In this document: positions 24,230 through 37,159 of the stretch, one piece after another | Layout: each line of letters begins with the position of its first letter | How positions within the stretch are numbered: the stretch's first letter is position 1 | Assembly: GCA_023974075.1 (NCBI GenBank) | Contig: JAMFTG010000129.1 | Span: 819,020-883,019 of the forward strand | Source of the DNA: Chaenocephalus aceratus | Taxonomy: Eukaryota > Chordata > Actinopteri > Perciformes > Channichthyidae | Reading direction: 5' to 3' | DNA: 64,000 nucleotides | Made by a program: the position numbers and the translations under genes | The notes under the pieces: generated by a model | Seen by the model: only the letters and a program-made list of their open reading frames with translations | The model's database searches: none | Told to the model about the DNA's origin: nothing

Positions 24230-24954
24230 TGGATTTCATTCATTCACCAAGTTTAATGAAAATCGTGCCTGGTTTTTTTTTTTAATGTAATGCTGCTGAC
24301 AAACTAACCAAGCTGAAAACATGACCTCTGTACTCTGTGGAAAAAAACTCACAAGGTTACAGAATACATTATTGGTAGCTGCCCCATTTTGCTAGGCATA
24401 CAGTAAGGCTTTATTCTGTAAGCTTAGTTTAGTTTATTATCGTCATAACTAAACTGTAGCTATGTACAAATGACAAGAAAAACCTTGAACCTTGATATCT
24501 GTAAACCTGTGCTTTAAAAACCTAAGCACACCGATATGCAGGTCAAGTAAAGAAGACCAAAAAATTCTCAAGTAGCATGAGAATAACTGACACGTGTCAA
24601 AGACATGTGTGTGAGTGCGTAAGTGTTTGTTTGCAGGGTGTGAAAACTTGATATGGGAACTGGGAAGTGATCGAGTGAAAATAATGCAATGTAAGGTGTT
24701 GACAAAATAAATGATTACCTTTCAAATTGAATTGTGTGAGGATGTGACATATGTTTGGCAAGCAGGGTGAATTACAGGCTGCCATACAGAGGTTGGGTGT
24801 GGTAATGATTACAACAGAAAATCTAAATTGCTGTGGTTCTACCTGACGCCAACTGTATTATTATTTAACTTTATTATTATTCAGACAGCTCACGTGTTTC
24901 TTTAACATGTTTATTAGAAGCAGCATATAGTTGAGTTTGGCGTCTAGGCTCGGG
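24230..24954. other. Intergenic, no gene seen
   Basis: AT-rich. 24425-24490 has a weak match to the retroelement-type repeat at 58523 (GTTTAGTTTATTATCGTCAT). Confidence 0.4.
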
Positions 24955-25133
24955 CCTCATCACTGGGACTACAAATCAGCCCGGGACTCTCGACCGGCCC
25001 ACCTCAGTACCGCAAGTAACTACCGCAAGTAAATTGTCGACGGGGGGGGTGCTAGTGACTTGTCCGACCGGCCCACTTCAGTACCGGCCCATCGGGAATC
25101 GTCCCGAACGTCCCGATGGCCAGTCCGCCCCTG
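24955..25133. mobile_element. Terminal fragment of a DNA transposon
   Basis: GC-rich sequence with an internal repeat (CGACCGGCCCAC..TCAGTACC twice) ends in CCCGATGGCCAGTCCGCCCCTG. This resembles, in reverse, a common vertebrate transposon end CAGGGGCGGACTGG. The partner terminus was not found, so it is a fragment. Confidence 0.45.
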
Positions 25134-25535
25134 CATAGCACGATGAGTGATGATTAAATAACTAACCCCCGAGCCTACAGGTGGAAGCTGGGGTGGAAGC
25201 TGGGGTGGTGGGGGGGCAGCGAGCAGCAGCGACGTGGAAGTAGCTGCAGCGATAGCAGCAGCAAGCGATGCATAGAGAGAGATCTGGCAGGTAGAGCGGC
25301 ATATTAAGGAGAGTCTGTTTGGTTGGTTGTAGAGCGGCGAGGGGCGTTATGTTTGAATGCAGCACAAGTGCTCAAGTGGACTGCCTGAACTAGCTCGCAG
25401 GCTTCGCCCCAAGTTCTTTATGTCCTCCTTGATCCATCTTTTTGCTTAAATACATTCACATTATCATTTTTGGTCATTTGGATTGTCTTTGAGTGCGTAT
25501 ATTATTATTTTTTCATCTTTACACACACCATTTAT
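25134..25535. other. Intergenic; short GC-rich tandem words
   Basis: Two GGTGGAAGCTGGGG units and CAGCAG-like runs (25180-25270). No gene. Confidence 0.4.
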
Positions 25536-25717
25536 TGCACGTCGGTCCTTCCTGGGAAAGGAATCAAGTTTCTTTCCTCGGTTTCTTTCGGGAGTTTTTG
25601 CGAGGGTCTAAGGACAGAGGGTGTTGTATGCTCAGTGTACACAGTGTAAAACCCTGTGAAACTAATGTATGATTTGTGATATCGGGCTATATTTTTTACA
25701 TTTGATTGATTGATATT
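25536..25717 (+). repeat. Retroelement 3' end ending in (TTGA)n
   Basis: TCGGTTTCTTTCGGGAGTTT, AAGGACAGAGGGTGTTGTATG and GATATCGGGCTATAT lead to TTGATTGATTGA. This is the layout of a widespread fish LINE-type 3' end. No coding part remains. Confidence 0.55.
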
Positions 25718-27441
25718 TATCGTCAAACTATTTTATGAAAATAGATTTCCAGTTCTGCCTGTAAATAAATCACAAATAATTGCAATTTCACCTGATTAAT
25801 GGCTTTTTAAACTTATTCGACCCGTTAGAGGACCTTGGACTTTACTCTTTTACGGTTTGTATATCCAAGCCAATGCCATGTTCTGATACATTTCAATCAT
25901 ATTTTAAAAGGTTAACGATACCAGCTGTGCTTTCCAGTCTCTCATTATCTCAAGATGAAAATAAATGTTGTGTTTTTCCCCTCGGTATCCAAAATGTACC
26001 ACAGGGGGAAATATATATATATAGCATTTAATTATATCAAATATCGATATTTTTCAAGCTATTGTATTACATTTAGAAATCCAGTGATAAGACAACACTC
26101 CTCCAGACTTTTGGTATTTTTGTTAAACTGACCAACAGTGCTAAACCCTATTGATATGGCTAAAAAATGTATTTTGGCAAAAGTTTAGGTTTCTCTGTCA
26201 ATCTACTGATCGTTTCAACTTCAAATCACTGAAGATATATAATCCTCTACAGGAGTTTGTATCAGGACAACATGATATTCTCTGCAATAGTTCAGTTTTA
26301 CAACCTTTCCATGACTCCATAGCTACTAAATTTGACTCTAGCACTATGCCATGCTACTAATGTCACTAATTTACAGCCTGACGCACGTTATTATTTCAAC
26401 ACAAGGCTGAAGGTGTGAACAGCTCACCACATTTAGAGAGAGTAACGTTTGTGAACTGAGTGACATCATTCACACAGAAGGGAAGAACTGCCCGTATGTC
26501 AAAAGTCAGAATGAGAGAGGAAATAAAACTGAGTTTAAGTGATATTCTGTGACCTAAAAACAATATATTTACAATTAATATACACATAAGATCCATAAAA
26601 TATCAACTCACGTTCTTTGCGTTGCCTTCCCTTCCTACATTTTCTCGTGAAGGTGACAAAGCCACACCATTTGCACAAAGCAGTTCCTCGTGTAATTCTC
26701 CTGGCAGTTGGCAGTGTTTACCCAGGAGATGTTAAGATATATTCTATCTGGTGGCGTGAGATTCACATCTGAACCCAGCACTGACGTCAGCCTGCATCTC
26801 GCACGTCCGTGCCACTGGGATTTGTCACCCTGCTCTTACAAAACCCACCAGGCAAAGTGTTGAGAAGCAGAAACAAGCGGCGCAGAGAAATGTAAGTCTG
26901 TGAGAATGTGTGCGTGATTAGGAGAGACAGAACCAGTCGAAATGCATTAGAGAAGCCTTGCGTTATGGATTCCAGTCTGTGAAGATTGTAAAGCTCGTAT
27001 GAAATGTGAAGCCGCTCAAAGTAGATTCTTAAGGGGTGAGTATCCTGTTTAAAGGATCTGCGTCTGAAAGCACCTTCTTTCTGTTACTTTCCAAACACTG
27101 ATAATCTGACATCTATGCCAACCTTACAATCTATTAGACGGCAGTTTCTGTCACTTTTTGTGTGTGTGTACGAATGCCTGCAAAAGCATTCAAAAACCTG
27201 CACCTGCATCCACATATTTTAAAATGATTGCATCTCCTCCATCTCTATCACTGCAAGCTGGTCACCCTCCCTCCGAGTTCAGTTTTCAGAAAAAGCTTTG
27301 AACACATTTGTCTTCCAAGGTAGTCGTTTTTAACAAGTGTATACTTGTCTTAAAGGGGTCAGCAGGCTTCAAATAAATCAGCATATGAACTATAGACTGC
27401 ATGTGGGAACCCATTCCCAATGTTCCTTCATTGGAGTGTAC
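25718..27441. other. Intergenic, AT-rich
   Basis: No gene or mobile element recognised. A short (TA)n run lies at 26009-26020. Confidence 0.5.
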
Positions 27442-28151
27442 TTAAAGGTGGGGTAGGTAAGTTTCAGAAACCGGCTCGAGATACACTTTTTGTTATATTC
27501 CATGGAATGCTCTTAACATCCCGATAGCAATGAATATCTGAAGTGCTTTGACAAAAAATCCATAAAAAAAATTCATCTGTAGAAGCCGTGATACTGTAAA
27601 AAGTACAACCAATTGGATGGCCTACCTGCCTGTCAGCCTTCCATCGGGGCACAAACTTATCTCGTGCCCTCATTGGTCATGTGCGCGTTCCTGTGTGTTG
27701 GAGGAGGGGCTCTGTGAGGAAGTGGCAGATTTTCTCCGGTTGTGTATTTTCAAATTCTAGCGATCTCGAGCCGGTTTCTCAAACTTGGGTAGGTAATTTA
27801 TTTCAGAAACACTTGTTGTTATATTCCATGGAATGCTCTTAACATCCCGCAATGAATACATGAAATGCTTTGACAATAAATACATTAAAATATTTCATCT
27901 GTGGAAGCCGTAGTTCTGTAAAAAGCACGACCAATCATCTGAGCCGGCTAAAGTAGCTGGATGGCCTACCTGCCTGTCAGCCTTCCATCGGGGCACACAC
28001 TTATCTCGTGCCCTCATTGGTCATGTGCGCGTTCGTGTGTGTTGGAGGAGGGGCTCTGTGAGGAAGTCTGAAGGAAGGATTTTTCCGGTTGTGTATTTTC
28101 AAATTCTAGCGCTCGAGCGGGTTCCTCCATTCTTACCTACCCCATCTTTAA
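27442..28151 (-). mobile_element. Head-to-tail dimer of TTAA MITE family B (copies 3 and 4)
   Basis: Two reverse-oriented family B copies abut at about 27786/27787. TTAA marks the outer left (27442-27445) and outer right (28148-28151) ends. At the junction the terminal 16 or so bases of the first copy and any central TTAA are missing. Both carry the same interior words as copy 1, with independent substitutions. Confidence 0.85.
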
Positions 28152-29496
28152 CTGTAGTGAAAAAGACTAGAAACCAGTCTTTGACCTGTCTGAGACCATA
28201 ACCTCGCCTGGAAAATATTTTCTTAGTTGATCATTCAATCTAAGGAGAATTGCTCTATTATCATGTTCTACTTCTTATAAACCATATTCGGTTTAGACAG
28301 AATGCAAAGTGAAGTTAGAAAGGAAACTTTTCGAAAATGGTTCAACTTTAGCGCAAATCTTTGAATCTTCTTGAGAAATGTGAAGGAAGACAAAGAGAGA
28401 AATAGCATAAAGCACCAGAGTTTGTGCAGAGTTCAGTCAGAGGCTGAGTTTCCTCATTTAGCAGAGTTCAAATTGATCAGACGGATAAAACACGAGGCCC
28501 CTGTCTCGACCAATCACACCTCCGTAGTAACTAAAGACCCCCTGAGCATTGAAAAGTCATTACCAGAGCTTGTTGGGTCTGAGCTTCATTATTAAGCTCA
28601 TTAGATCACTCAGTCCCGATAAACCCGGCCTGCATGTGCCCGATAAACAAGGCGGACATCAAGCAGCAGCTTTTCCTCATGTCCCATTAACAATAATCCA
28701 CTTTGCATAGCGGTAATGTAATTTTGGGCAAGGGGATGTAATTCCATGCAAAATCAATCATAACCAACCTTTTCTTAGAAATGAAACGGAATAAGACATA
28801 CGACACTAAACAGATTTGGGGGTTTTATGTCAAAAAGTATTAAATCAAATAATGAATAAATGTTATCTTTTTAGAGAGGCACTGACTCACCTCTTGGAGA
28901 GAATGGAGGAATGAAAAATGATCTTGGCCTCTGCGCTGACAGGAACATGATCCATTATAATGCTTGAGGGGAAATGGCAGCGTTGCATTAAAGCATAGGC
29001 GATCTCTGAGTCTGATAGTACCCGCTATCTGAGCTATTAGCTAATAGCCACGCTGATAACATTAAGACTAGGAGGGAGGAGGTGCAGTCAGAAGAAGTGA
29101 CGCACGAAATATGGTAAAACTATGAAAGATGATACTGTTAGTGTGAGAGTGACGTGGGGGGAATGCACACAGACACAACAACTGGCTGGTTCAGCTGAGG
29201 ACAGAGCTGCTATTAGTCCAGCTAATGCAATCTCATTCCAGACGCGACCCAACCAACCACTTCTGTTGGAAGGCACACCCTGAACACAGCTTTCCTGCAC
29301 CTTTAGAAAACATCAGCTTCCTATGAGTCCTTTCCTTAAGTCCTTTTTCTAATCTGCATAGAGTAGAGTTAGACATTTCGTAGGCCAACCTAGAATTTAG
29401 CTTCAATCCCTCAACGAATAGCAGTGGGACTTTTCCATTAGGTTTGGAAATATTGTTAAAAAAATAAGATCTGTGGCAGACAAATGTGTATGCTAC
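28152..29496. other. Unique intergenic; possible conserved non-coding DNA
   Basis: 28540-28760 has an even composition and several TAAT/ATTA-rich words (CATTATTAAGCTCATTAGAT, AACAATAATCCACTTTGCAT). 29030-29045 is a perfect 16-bp palindrome, GCTATTAGCTAATAGC. No gene seen. Confidence 0.35.
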
Positions 29497-29910
29497 GTTT
29501 TGTTCAGCAGAATAATTTCAACATATTTCCACCTATTTATGACTTTTGACGAGTAGGCTAAATGCAATAGCCAAATGTAAAAAGCTAACATTTGTGACTA
29601 CAAAGTCACTAGAGGCAGCTAAAGCTAATTGGATTTATGATACTTCAAAGTTTTGTTCAGCAGGATAATTTCCACATATTTCCACCTATTTATGACTTTT
29701 GACGAGTAGGCTAAATGCAATAGCCAAATGTAAACTAAAAAGCTAACATTCGGCTTTTTAAGGAACTACAGCAAGTCACTAGAGGCAGCTAAAGCTAATT
29801 GGATTTATGATACTTCAAAGTTTTGTTCAGCAGGATAATCTCCACATATTAACCCCACTTTATGATTTTCAAAGTAAAAAGCTAACGTTAGGCTGCAAAG
29901 GAACTACAGC
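29497..29910 (+). repeat. Tandem duplication, 2.5 units of about 160 bp
   Basis: Units begin GTTTTGTTCAGCAG at about 29497, 29650 and 29820. The first two are near-identical except for a 17-bp indel region. The third is partial and diverged. Non-coding. Confidence 0.85.
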
Positions 29911-31418
29911 ACGGTCACATGACTTCACGTCACCACCGCTAAACTAAAGGCAGTTAATGATGGGCGTGGTGAAGTTTAGTCGTCTAATTTAGATACTTGT
30001 TAGCAAACACCCTTTTTAAATCCACCAGTGAACGTTAAAATCTCTTCGGCTTGTGTTAACCACATACCTTATTTCAGGCTAACAACCAAAACCACATTCA
30101 GAAAACCCTTGGCTTCCAGAAAAGGGGACCAGAAGCAGTAAAACACTACCTCGTTTCCGGGTTTCAGACTCATTCCTTCACCACTCTGTTATCCCAAAAA
30201 TGGCCCCATAAAAGTTATTTAAAAAAAAGTCTAAAAATAGCCGAAGAAGCTGCAGAAAAAGCAAGTAATACATCCAATTCAGATAAGGGTACGGAGGGAG
30301 GGAAGGAGGTTTGGGAGGGCTATTGAGATGCCTCCGTCAGCATGGCGTGTTCGGAGCCAGGAGGAGTTGGCGTGTTCAGATCGTGACCTCCGTGACCGGC
30401 ACCTCCCTCCCACTCCAAGCATGCAATCTCTCCACAAACCGAAGCCTGTTTTTCCACCACACATGTCTTCAATTGGAGGATCCTGCTGCTGCTGCTGCTG
30501 CTGCCGTGTCTGCAGCTACAGAAAACACAAAAACTAAACAGCCAGGCGCAGCTCCGCAAACCTGATTATGAAACCAGTGACTGGCAGCTGGCACTGTCGC
30601 TTCGTCGTGGTTATTTGAGTGGTGAATGGGCAAAAGAAGAAATGCCTTAAATTACTTTCTTTAACGATATGTGTGCATGCGAGCATTGGTGGAAAACATT
30701 ACTAAAACTACACTGTGCAAATGCTCAATTACAAGCTAAAGTACGACATGGATATATAGTTAAAGTATATGGAAAAATATATGGAGTAAAATTACTTTGC
30801 AAAAAAACTGCAAATATGAAATGTAAACTAAAAAATGATACAATTAGCAAGATTGCTGCCAATGTATTTATCTTTCAACCTATTGTTTTAGGTGTATTTA
30901 AATATAATTTTAATAGTTTTATCTTCATAACAACATATTACTTTAAAGGTTTTTCAAAAGTCTCTTTGTAGAAATCTGACTCTATAAAGAAACTAAGTAA
31001 GTGTAAAGGAAAACTCAAAGAAAGATCCTTAAAGTCATACTTCGTGCTATACTTTCCACCCCTGCACGCATGTGTTCATGTGTGAACAGGACGTTATTTT
31101 AAATCTCGCTCCAGCGCCAACAAGGCAAGCTGTTTACTACTTGGTTGGTCGTAAAGAGTAAATATGCATCGGTCGGGAACCTATCAAAGGCTCCTTCATT
31201 TGGTCCCTGGCTCCGGTGGCTCTGGATGTGAGAGCACTGAGCAGTAATTGCCTCGGCGGCTCAGACTGAAATTCTCTGCGGTAGAAGCATGACCGGCTGA
31301 AAGAGCTGAGGGAAAACGTGCTGTCCTGAACACTTAAACCCTCTGCAGCTGATCTGAGGGGAGCCAGCGAGCACACTACGGTCAGGGAAACCATGAGAGA
31401 GGGCCATGGCTGCACACA

Positions 31419-31453
<35 letters not shown>

Positions 31454-31518
31454 AAACTACTGTGGAGTCACACAGGTGCAACTATCGCAGAAGACACGTA
31501 TCCTTTACGATTTTTTAA
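29911..31518. other. Intergenic with a GC-richer block
   Basis: 30280-30620 is GC-richer with a (CTG)7 run near 30482-30503 and short overlapping open frames. It could be a promoter or first exon, but no splice or domain evidence supports a gene. (CA)n lies at 31421-31451. Confidence 0.35.
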
Positions 31519-31724
31519 TTAAAGAAACCCTATTATGTTTTTTTTTCACATCTCTAAGTTGTTGACCAATCACAACAGAGCCGGCCAGCGAACCAATCAG
31601 AGCAGACTGGGCTCTGGTTTCAGACAGAGGGTGAAAAATAAAGAGCTTTTTGAACTTTAAAGCAGGGAGACAAGTCCCAGTAGAGACACCAATACAAATA
31701 TAAGGCAGAATAGGGCCCCTTTAA
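31519..31724 (+). mobile_element. TTAA MITE family E, short copy
   Basis: TTAA at 31519-31522 and 31721-31724 flanks a 198-bp element ending AATAGGGCCCCT. The interior (GACCAATCACAACAGAGCCG, CTGGGCTCTGGTTTCAGACA, AGTAGAGACACC) matches in reverse the flank of the array at 52520-52660. Its last 45 bp resemble the 57-bp minisatellite unit. Confidence 0.85.
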
Positions 31725-32979
31725 TTTAATAGTAATTCAATAACTACGGAAGTGGCGTAACTGAAGTACGAACATTGCGTCACGAATCAATCAATTACAA
31801 TTTCACATCGGAAACAAAGTCCTGATTCAGAGTCTGTTGTTTTTAACGCAACCATAAATCAACTTTTATCTGAAGCAACTTATAAGTGCAATAAACCACG
31901 AGGGTTCAAACTCACAACCGCAAAACTTCGATTGACCCCTCCCAATGCATACTTGCTAACCAGATGCATAGAGGGTTGCTAGGTAACATGAAGCTGTCTT
32001 TGGCTCTTTTCGGCTGTAACAATGTACATGTCCCCTCTGTGGGACTAATACAGGGATTCAGATGTTCTACTATTCTAAGTGACTGAATCAGCAGCTGAAC
32101 CTAAACAACACACATCTGGATATTGTTCTGGAGACAACGCCCACGTCAACATCTGCCACAGACAGCGGGCATTCAATAGTTAACCTACTATAAGTTTAGA
32201 TGTAATGATAAGGGTCAAAAGACAACGGTGTGTGTTTATCAGGATGATATGGCTCACTTGTCGCATGAAGGACTTGTGTATACGCTGAGCAGACACAAAC
32301 ATGAGCGTCCCCGCATGTATTTCACCTCGTGATGCATAATTCATTTGCAATGTTCATTGTGTGCACTTAGCTTCGGTTTGGAAGAGGAAGAATTGCCATT
32401 AACTATATCAATTATTTTACTTTCTACAAAAGCCTTTTCTATTTTGTGTCCAGCATCTGTTTGCTGTTAGAGGTGGCTTACAATTTATTATGGGCGGGGG
32501 TTAATTAGACTGTAAGATTCTACCCTAATGTACTGTTATATGCAAGCAGGAAAAACCAAAATTAGCATACCGGTGGAAAACAGAAAGCATATTGCCGCAG
32601 AGCTGAGGGTTATTTGTCTGGTTAGCATTATGAGTCTTTGCTGTTCGTGGTGAAAGGCATCATCTTTTATATTCCATTATATCAGTGACATTTCCTTATT
32701 TACATATTTGATAAAGACACTGTACATTATCTCCATTATCTGGCGTATCATGTATGTTATACACAGGAAGTCTCTGATTAGGCATACCCAGATAAAGCCT
32801 TGGATCTGTGTGCCCAGAAGAGTTCTCTTTCACTTCACTGTCGGAGCCGAGTTTATCAAATAGAAATTATTTTCTAAACAGTGGTGAGATGAAGTCATTG
32901 TACAAAAACCCCCGCAGTCATGAGTTTGCTGAGAGAAAAGTGCTGGTGCAGCAGCCTAGAAGTCATGCAGGTGTGTGTG

Positions 32980-33022
<43 letters not shown>

Positions 33023-33492
33023 GCGTGTGTTACCGCTTTTAGCATTGACTTTTTTTAGGAGCAGCCTGTGTGTGTGTGTGTGTGTGTGTGTGTGAGAGAT
33101 GTAGAGTATCTGGTTTTCCTTTTAAATCAAATACAACTTGTATAAGTTCTTTCACGCTAAGTCAGGCTTTAAAATCCCCTTGACTAAATAAAGACTGGTT
33201 CATTTGTCGACCCTCATAAACACAGGATGAAACCACCCTTGTGAAACATTCAGGGTGCGCCGATGAAGTCCATAAACCCAACTTCTTGTTTGTCATACAA
33301 ACAGATGCAGTGTCTTCCCGAGAGCCATCGGAAAGAAGATCAAAGCGAGACTTTGACAAACTGCACAAACCCCGTAATATCCGAGACAGGCTTTGATCTG
33401 ATCTGTTGCAGTCAGCTGCCAACATGATGAGTGGAGACTCGGGGAGTAGAACTTATAACAGTATGAAATGGAAAGCACGTCGGAGAGTGAAA
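31725..33492. other. Intergenic with (GT)n
   Basis: GT tracts at about 32983-33017 and 33068-33094. No gene. An open frame crossing the first tract is low-complexity. Confidence 0.5.
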
Positions 33493-33672
33493 GACTCAAA
33501 GGCTTTATTGTCATATGCACAGCTACGGTGTATGCGATGAAAAACGTCCCAGGCTCCTCCAACAATGCAACATAACATAAGACATAAAACAATAAAGCAA
33601 ATAAGAAAACAAGAAAAACAGTGCAAGTAATGCAGGAGAGTTAACTATATGCAAGTAGAATAGAATAAGAAC
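33493..33672 (-). repeat. Retroelement-type repeat family F, copy 1
   Basis: ACTCAAAGGCTTTATTGTCA, CAGCTACGGTGT and GCTCCTCCAACAATGCAACA recur in order at 58523-58680. The copies differ by substitutions and small indels. Likely the antisense 3' end of a LINE or SINE. Confidence 0.6.
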
Positions 33673-35467
33673 TACAATTAAATACTACACAGTGAAACCA
33701 AATACTGCTTATTGTTAGAATATATCAATATGTGAATGTTCTACTCACCATGCCCACAGGTCCGGTTTCACGGTCGCTTCAAGAGTGCAGATGAGGATAT
33801 GCACGGAGTGGCCACCCTACACTGAAAACACTGACTTTAATGAAATGTATTATATGAACAGATTTCACATAACTGTAATGTATAGGTTAGTTAAAAGCAA
33901 TAATATCAAGTTTAAATAAAAAATATTAACTTTTAAAGTGATGTGAAATCTGTCGACAAAATACATTTAATTAAAGTCAACGTTTCAGTTCACTCTGATT
34001 GACTAACAGACTAACTATTTGACATCTAAGATCCAACAGAAGTCCTGCTTGGTCCGGAGAAAGAGGCAGAAAGTGGGGTAAAAATCAGGATCTGTCCCCC
34101 CTTGTTTCCCACAGCCTGGCGGAGGAGCGGGAGAGAGGGAGGAGGGGAGGCTGTTCCCATGGAGGTCAGATGTGGAGTTAACACAGCGAGCAGACCGGGA
34201 GCTGCTGCTGAATGCTACCGGAGAGAGACAGAGAGAGACTTTCTACACTTTCCCCCTGAGACCCACTGTCCATATGAGAGTCTGGAGGCAGGTCTCCCCT
34301 CCCTCCCTCCCTCCTTGCCTCTCCTCTTTCACTCCCCTCTCCAGTTTTTTGTACAGCCTCCGCTGAGACGCTCTTATTGTGAAAATTGCATTAGCCTTTA
34401 GCCGGCGAGGAATGGCTCTAAGTGCCTAATGCAATGTTGTCTCTCCGTCTTTTTCTCCCTTCCTCCTTATCTCTCCCTCTCAAGTGTCTATCAGTTTGAC
34501 ATGTACACACCTCCTCCTCTCCCTCCTTCTCTTTCTTCTGCAGCTTTTTCCTCCTCCTTAAAGGGACACCGTCTCACTTTTATTCAAACTTACTTTGTAT
34601 TTGAACATTGCAAGAACAAACAAACAAAATGTGTGAGACAAATGTCAATTTATACATTTCGTACAACTTCGGATCCACTCGTTCTCTGTTGGGGGTTCAG
34701 GTTTTATCGTCAGGTTTTAATGCACTTTCCTCTGAAGGAGTCCAGGTGCAGGATCATATTTCTGAGGAGGCATTGATTGTGTTTGTCTCCTATGTTTACC
34801 CTGATGTGAAATAACTGATGGTGCAGGAGATATGTACGAGCAATCGATACAACAAGGGGAAGAAAACACATTTAGTTTATGACCATAATGACAGAGGGAT
34901 ATTATCACAATATATCATGATGGGAATTTGAGCTTGTTCAAACAAATCTCAGTGTCTTCTGGTAGAAGGATATTATTTATTTACAATGAGGTGTATTTGA
35001 CTCACCCCTTGATACTGTTGCAACACTTATAATAATGTTGGCACATCTACCTTTATGTATTGGGTTCCCATGGTTAACACAGAGGCAGACAAATGCCTCT
35101 CAGTCGAAACAGGTGGGTGTGTGGTTTCTGCATTCCTAGTATATTACATATTGCAAAATCTGTAAGGTTGATTGGTGTTTCTGAAGGATACACCTTAATC
35201 CAATGCAGAAGGAGCAGCCACACCTCAAAGGTCGCATGTCATGCTTTTCCGGTTATCACCCGTCCCCTTGTGTTATGAAGGTTTTTCTGCATGTAACCGG
35301 TCTGCAGAGTCACAAACCCTCAAAGTGCACCCTGTAGCGAGTAAACCTCTAACACAGAGAAGACCTGTCTGCTGCCCCAGAACGCCTCGTTGGACATTTA
35401 TCTTTTTCTTCCTGGGTACAGTGACGTGTCCATACCCAAATGGACCAATCCGTTGAGACGTTACGTT
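33673..35467. other. Intergenic; purine/pyrimidine-rich block
   Basis: 34115-34560 alternates GGAGGG-rich and CTCCCTCC-rich stretches with a central GC-balanced part (34345-34430) containing GCATTAG and CTAATGC as an inverted pair. It could be regulatory. No gene. Confidence 0.35.
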
Positions 35468-35507
35468 AAGTCCGTGGATTGGTCCAAATTGACCAATCCA
35501 CGGACTT
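35468..35507. repeat. 17-bp hairpin carrying ATTGG/CCAAT on its arms
   Basis: AAGTCCGTGGATTGGTC (35468-35484) and its exact complement (35491-35507) are separated by CAAATT. It lies 15 bp outside the left end of the next MITE. Confidence 0.85.
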
Positions 35508-35521
35508 CCTCACACACTATA

Positions 35522-36149
35522 ACGGTACGTCCACACAGCAGCTTCAGAAGAATCTTCCACCGCTTCCAACGCTTCTCTGCCCATTGACTTTGAATGGGGA
35601 TGACGTCACTTTGCCTCGCTTTTCGCCGAACTGCATTGTGGGGGAGCGAAGCGAAGATTTCCAGGATGTCCAGGATAGATTCAAAAGTTGAGCAATGTTC
35701 AACTTTTGAAGCTGAGCTGGAAGCGCCAGCCAATCAAACACGTTTATGCAAATCTGACCGTAGAAGCGCTAGCCAATCAAACCGCGTGTAAGCAGGGAGA
35801 ACCAGACCGGGTTCATTTCCTCATATTCCAAACGAGAAATTACGGTAGCAAATCACCCGGTTCTTTACGACCAGCACTATTACCGGGATACAAACCGGAG
35901 GAACCAGGCATGGAGGGAGGTGGCAGAGACAGTGGGGGGAACTGGTAGGTTTTCGCCTGTTTGGGGAGTTTATATATATATATATTGCTCGCATAAAATC
36001 CCCGGGGTTTTTTGCTTTGTATGTCGGGGGCGGGAGATTCATGTGATTGGTTGTTGGTCGCATTGCTCGCAAAAAATCCCCAAGCTGTCAGACACGCCCA
36101 GCTCCAAGATTTTCAAGATTTTCGAAAAGCTGCTGTGTGGACGTACCGT
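35522..36149. mobile_element. Harbinger-like MITE related to the 19.3-kb element
   Basis: A 628-bp element with perfect 23-bp inverted ends beginning ACGGTACGTCCACACAGCAG. The flanks are TAA-like on one side and TCA on the other, so the target duplication is not clean. It shares TTGAATGGGGATGACGTCA, GCATTGTGGGGGAG, and the 35680-35710 hairpin with the element at 19307-19618. About 250 bp in the middle (35790-36000, including a TA run) is unique to this copy. Confidence 0.85.
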
Positions 36150-37159
36150 CAATCTTTTCTCAGCTACAGCTCCGCCGATTTCTCCTCCCTGAGACGGCGG
36201 GACGCGGCGAGGCTGGGGGTGTGTGTGTTCGGGCTGGGTTTCAGGCTGGGTTTCGCTGTCTCGCAGACGGCCAATGGGCTCACAGGGAGGAGGGGGGGGG
36301 GGCAGGAGCTCCAACAAGCCGTTTAGGACAGAGAGTGAATACACACACTATACAGAGATGCTGTGAGAAACCAATGTGAGTTTGGAAAATTGCACACTAT
36401 AAATGTATTTTAGTCGACCTCAACAATGGAATTATGATCAGTAGAAATGGCCATGGCATGGGACCTTTAATACTGTAGCATCCAGGATCATCTAAACAGG
36501 AAGATTTTACCGAGCAATATATCCTCTAAATATGTCAGAAATGAGATCTTTCTCTTTTATGTTCTCAGTAATGTATTTTCTCTAGATCAAGTGTTCAAAT
36601 CGAGATTTCCCTCAGTAGGGATGACCCCTAAACATGCTACAGTTTTTTCGATGCATGCTAACCATTTGATATGTTGAAGCAGATAGTCCGACAGGTACAT
36701 CTGTATGCTTTTTACTTTTGCTTGTGTTTTAGAAAGCTTCAATAAACACATCATGCAAAAACATTGTATGGGAAGTATCTTAGAAAATAGTTAACTCAAC
36801 ACTAAAGTCCATGTAAGTCATAAGTAACTCATTAGTTACATGCAACTTCTCTTGATAGAGCATTTCGTATCAAAGAAATATATGAAAAAATACCTGTTTA
36901 GAGGTGACAAAGCCTGTCCACTGTTGTCTCCAGGCATCAATGTGTTCAATTCAGTAAATAAGAGTGTCAACAAAGCCAGTGGAGGGGTGACAGCGTTTCA
37001 TCACAGACGCAATGCAGCAGCTCGGACCTTGAGAGAGTGACAGGAGGCCCGGAGGAGAGAGGAGGACCATCAGCACCGTGACAAAAAAGAAACAGCTTTT
37101 TCCTTTGTTGAGGTTTCATAAAAGAGTCTGGTTGAAATAATATCACATTGTTAAAAAGC
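36150..37159. other. Intergenic, no gene seen
   Basis: 36180-36310 is GC-rich with a G run. The rest is AT-rich unique sequence. Confidence 0.45.

Noticed and set aside
30279..30565. Cluster of overlapping open frames around (CTG)7 as a first exon
   Set aside because: Three or more frames on both strands are equally open because of GC content; none has a domain or convincing start.
30669..30971. 100-codon open frame
   Set aside because: AT-rich composition and a random-looking Lys/Asn/Ile/Phe product without domains.
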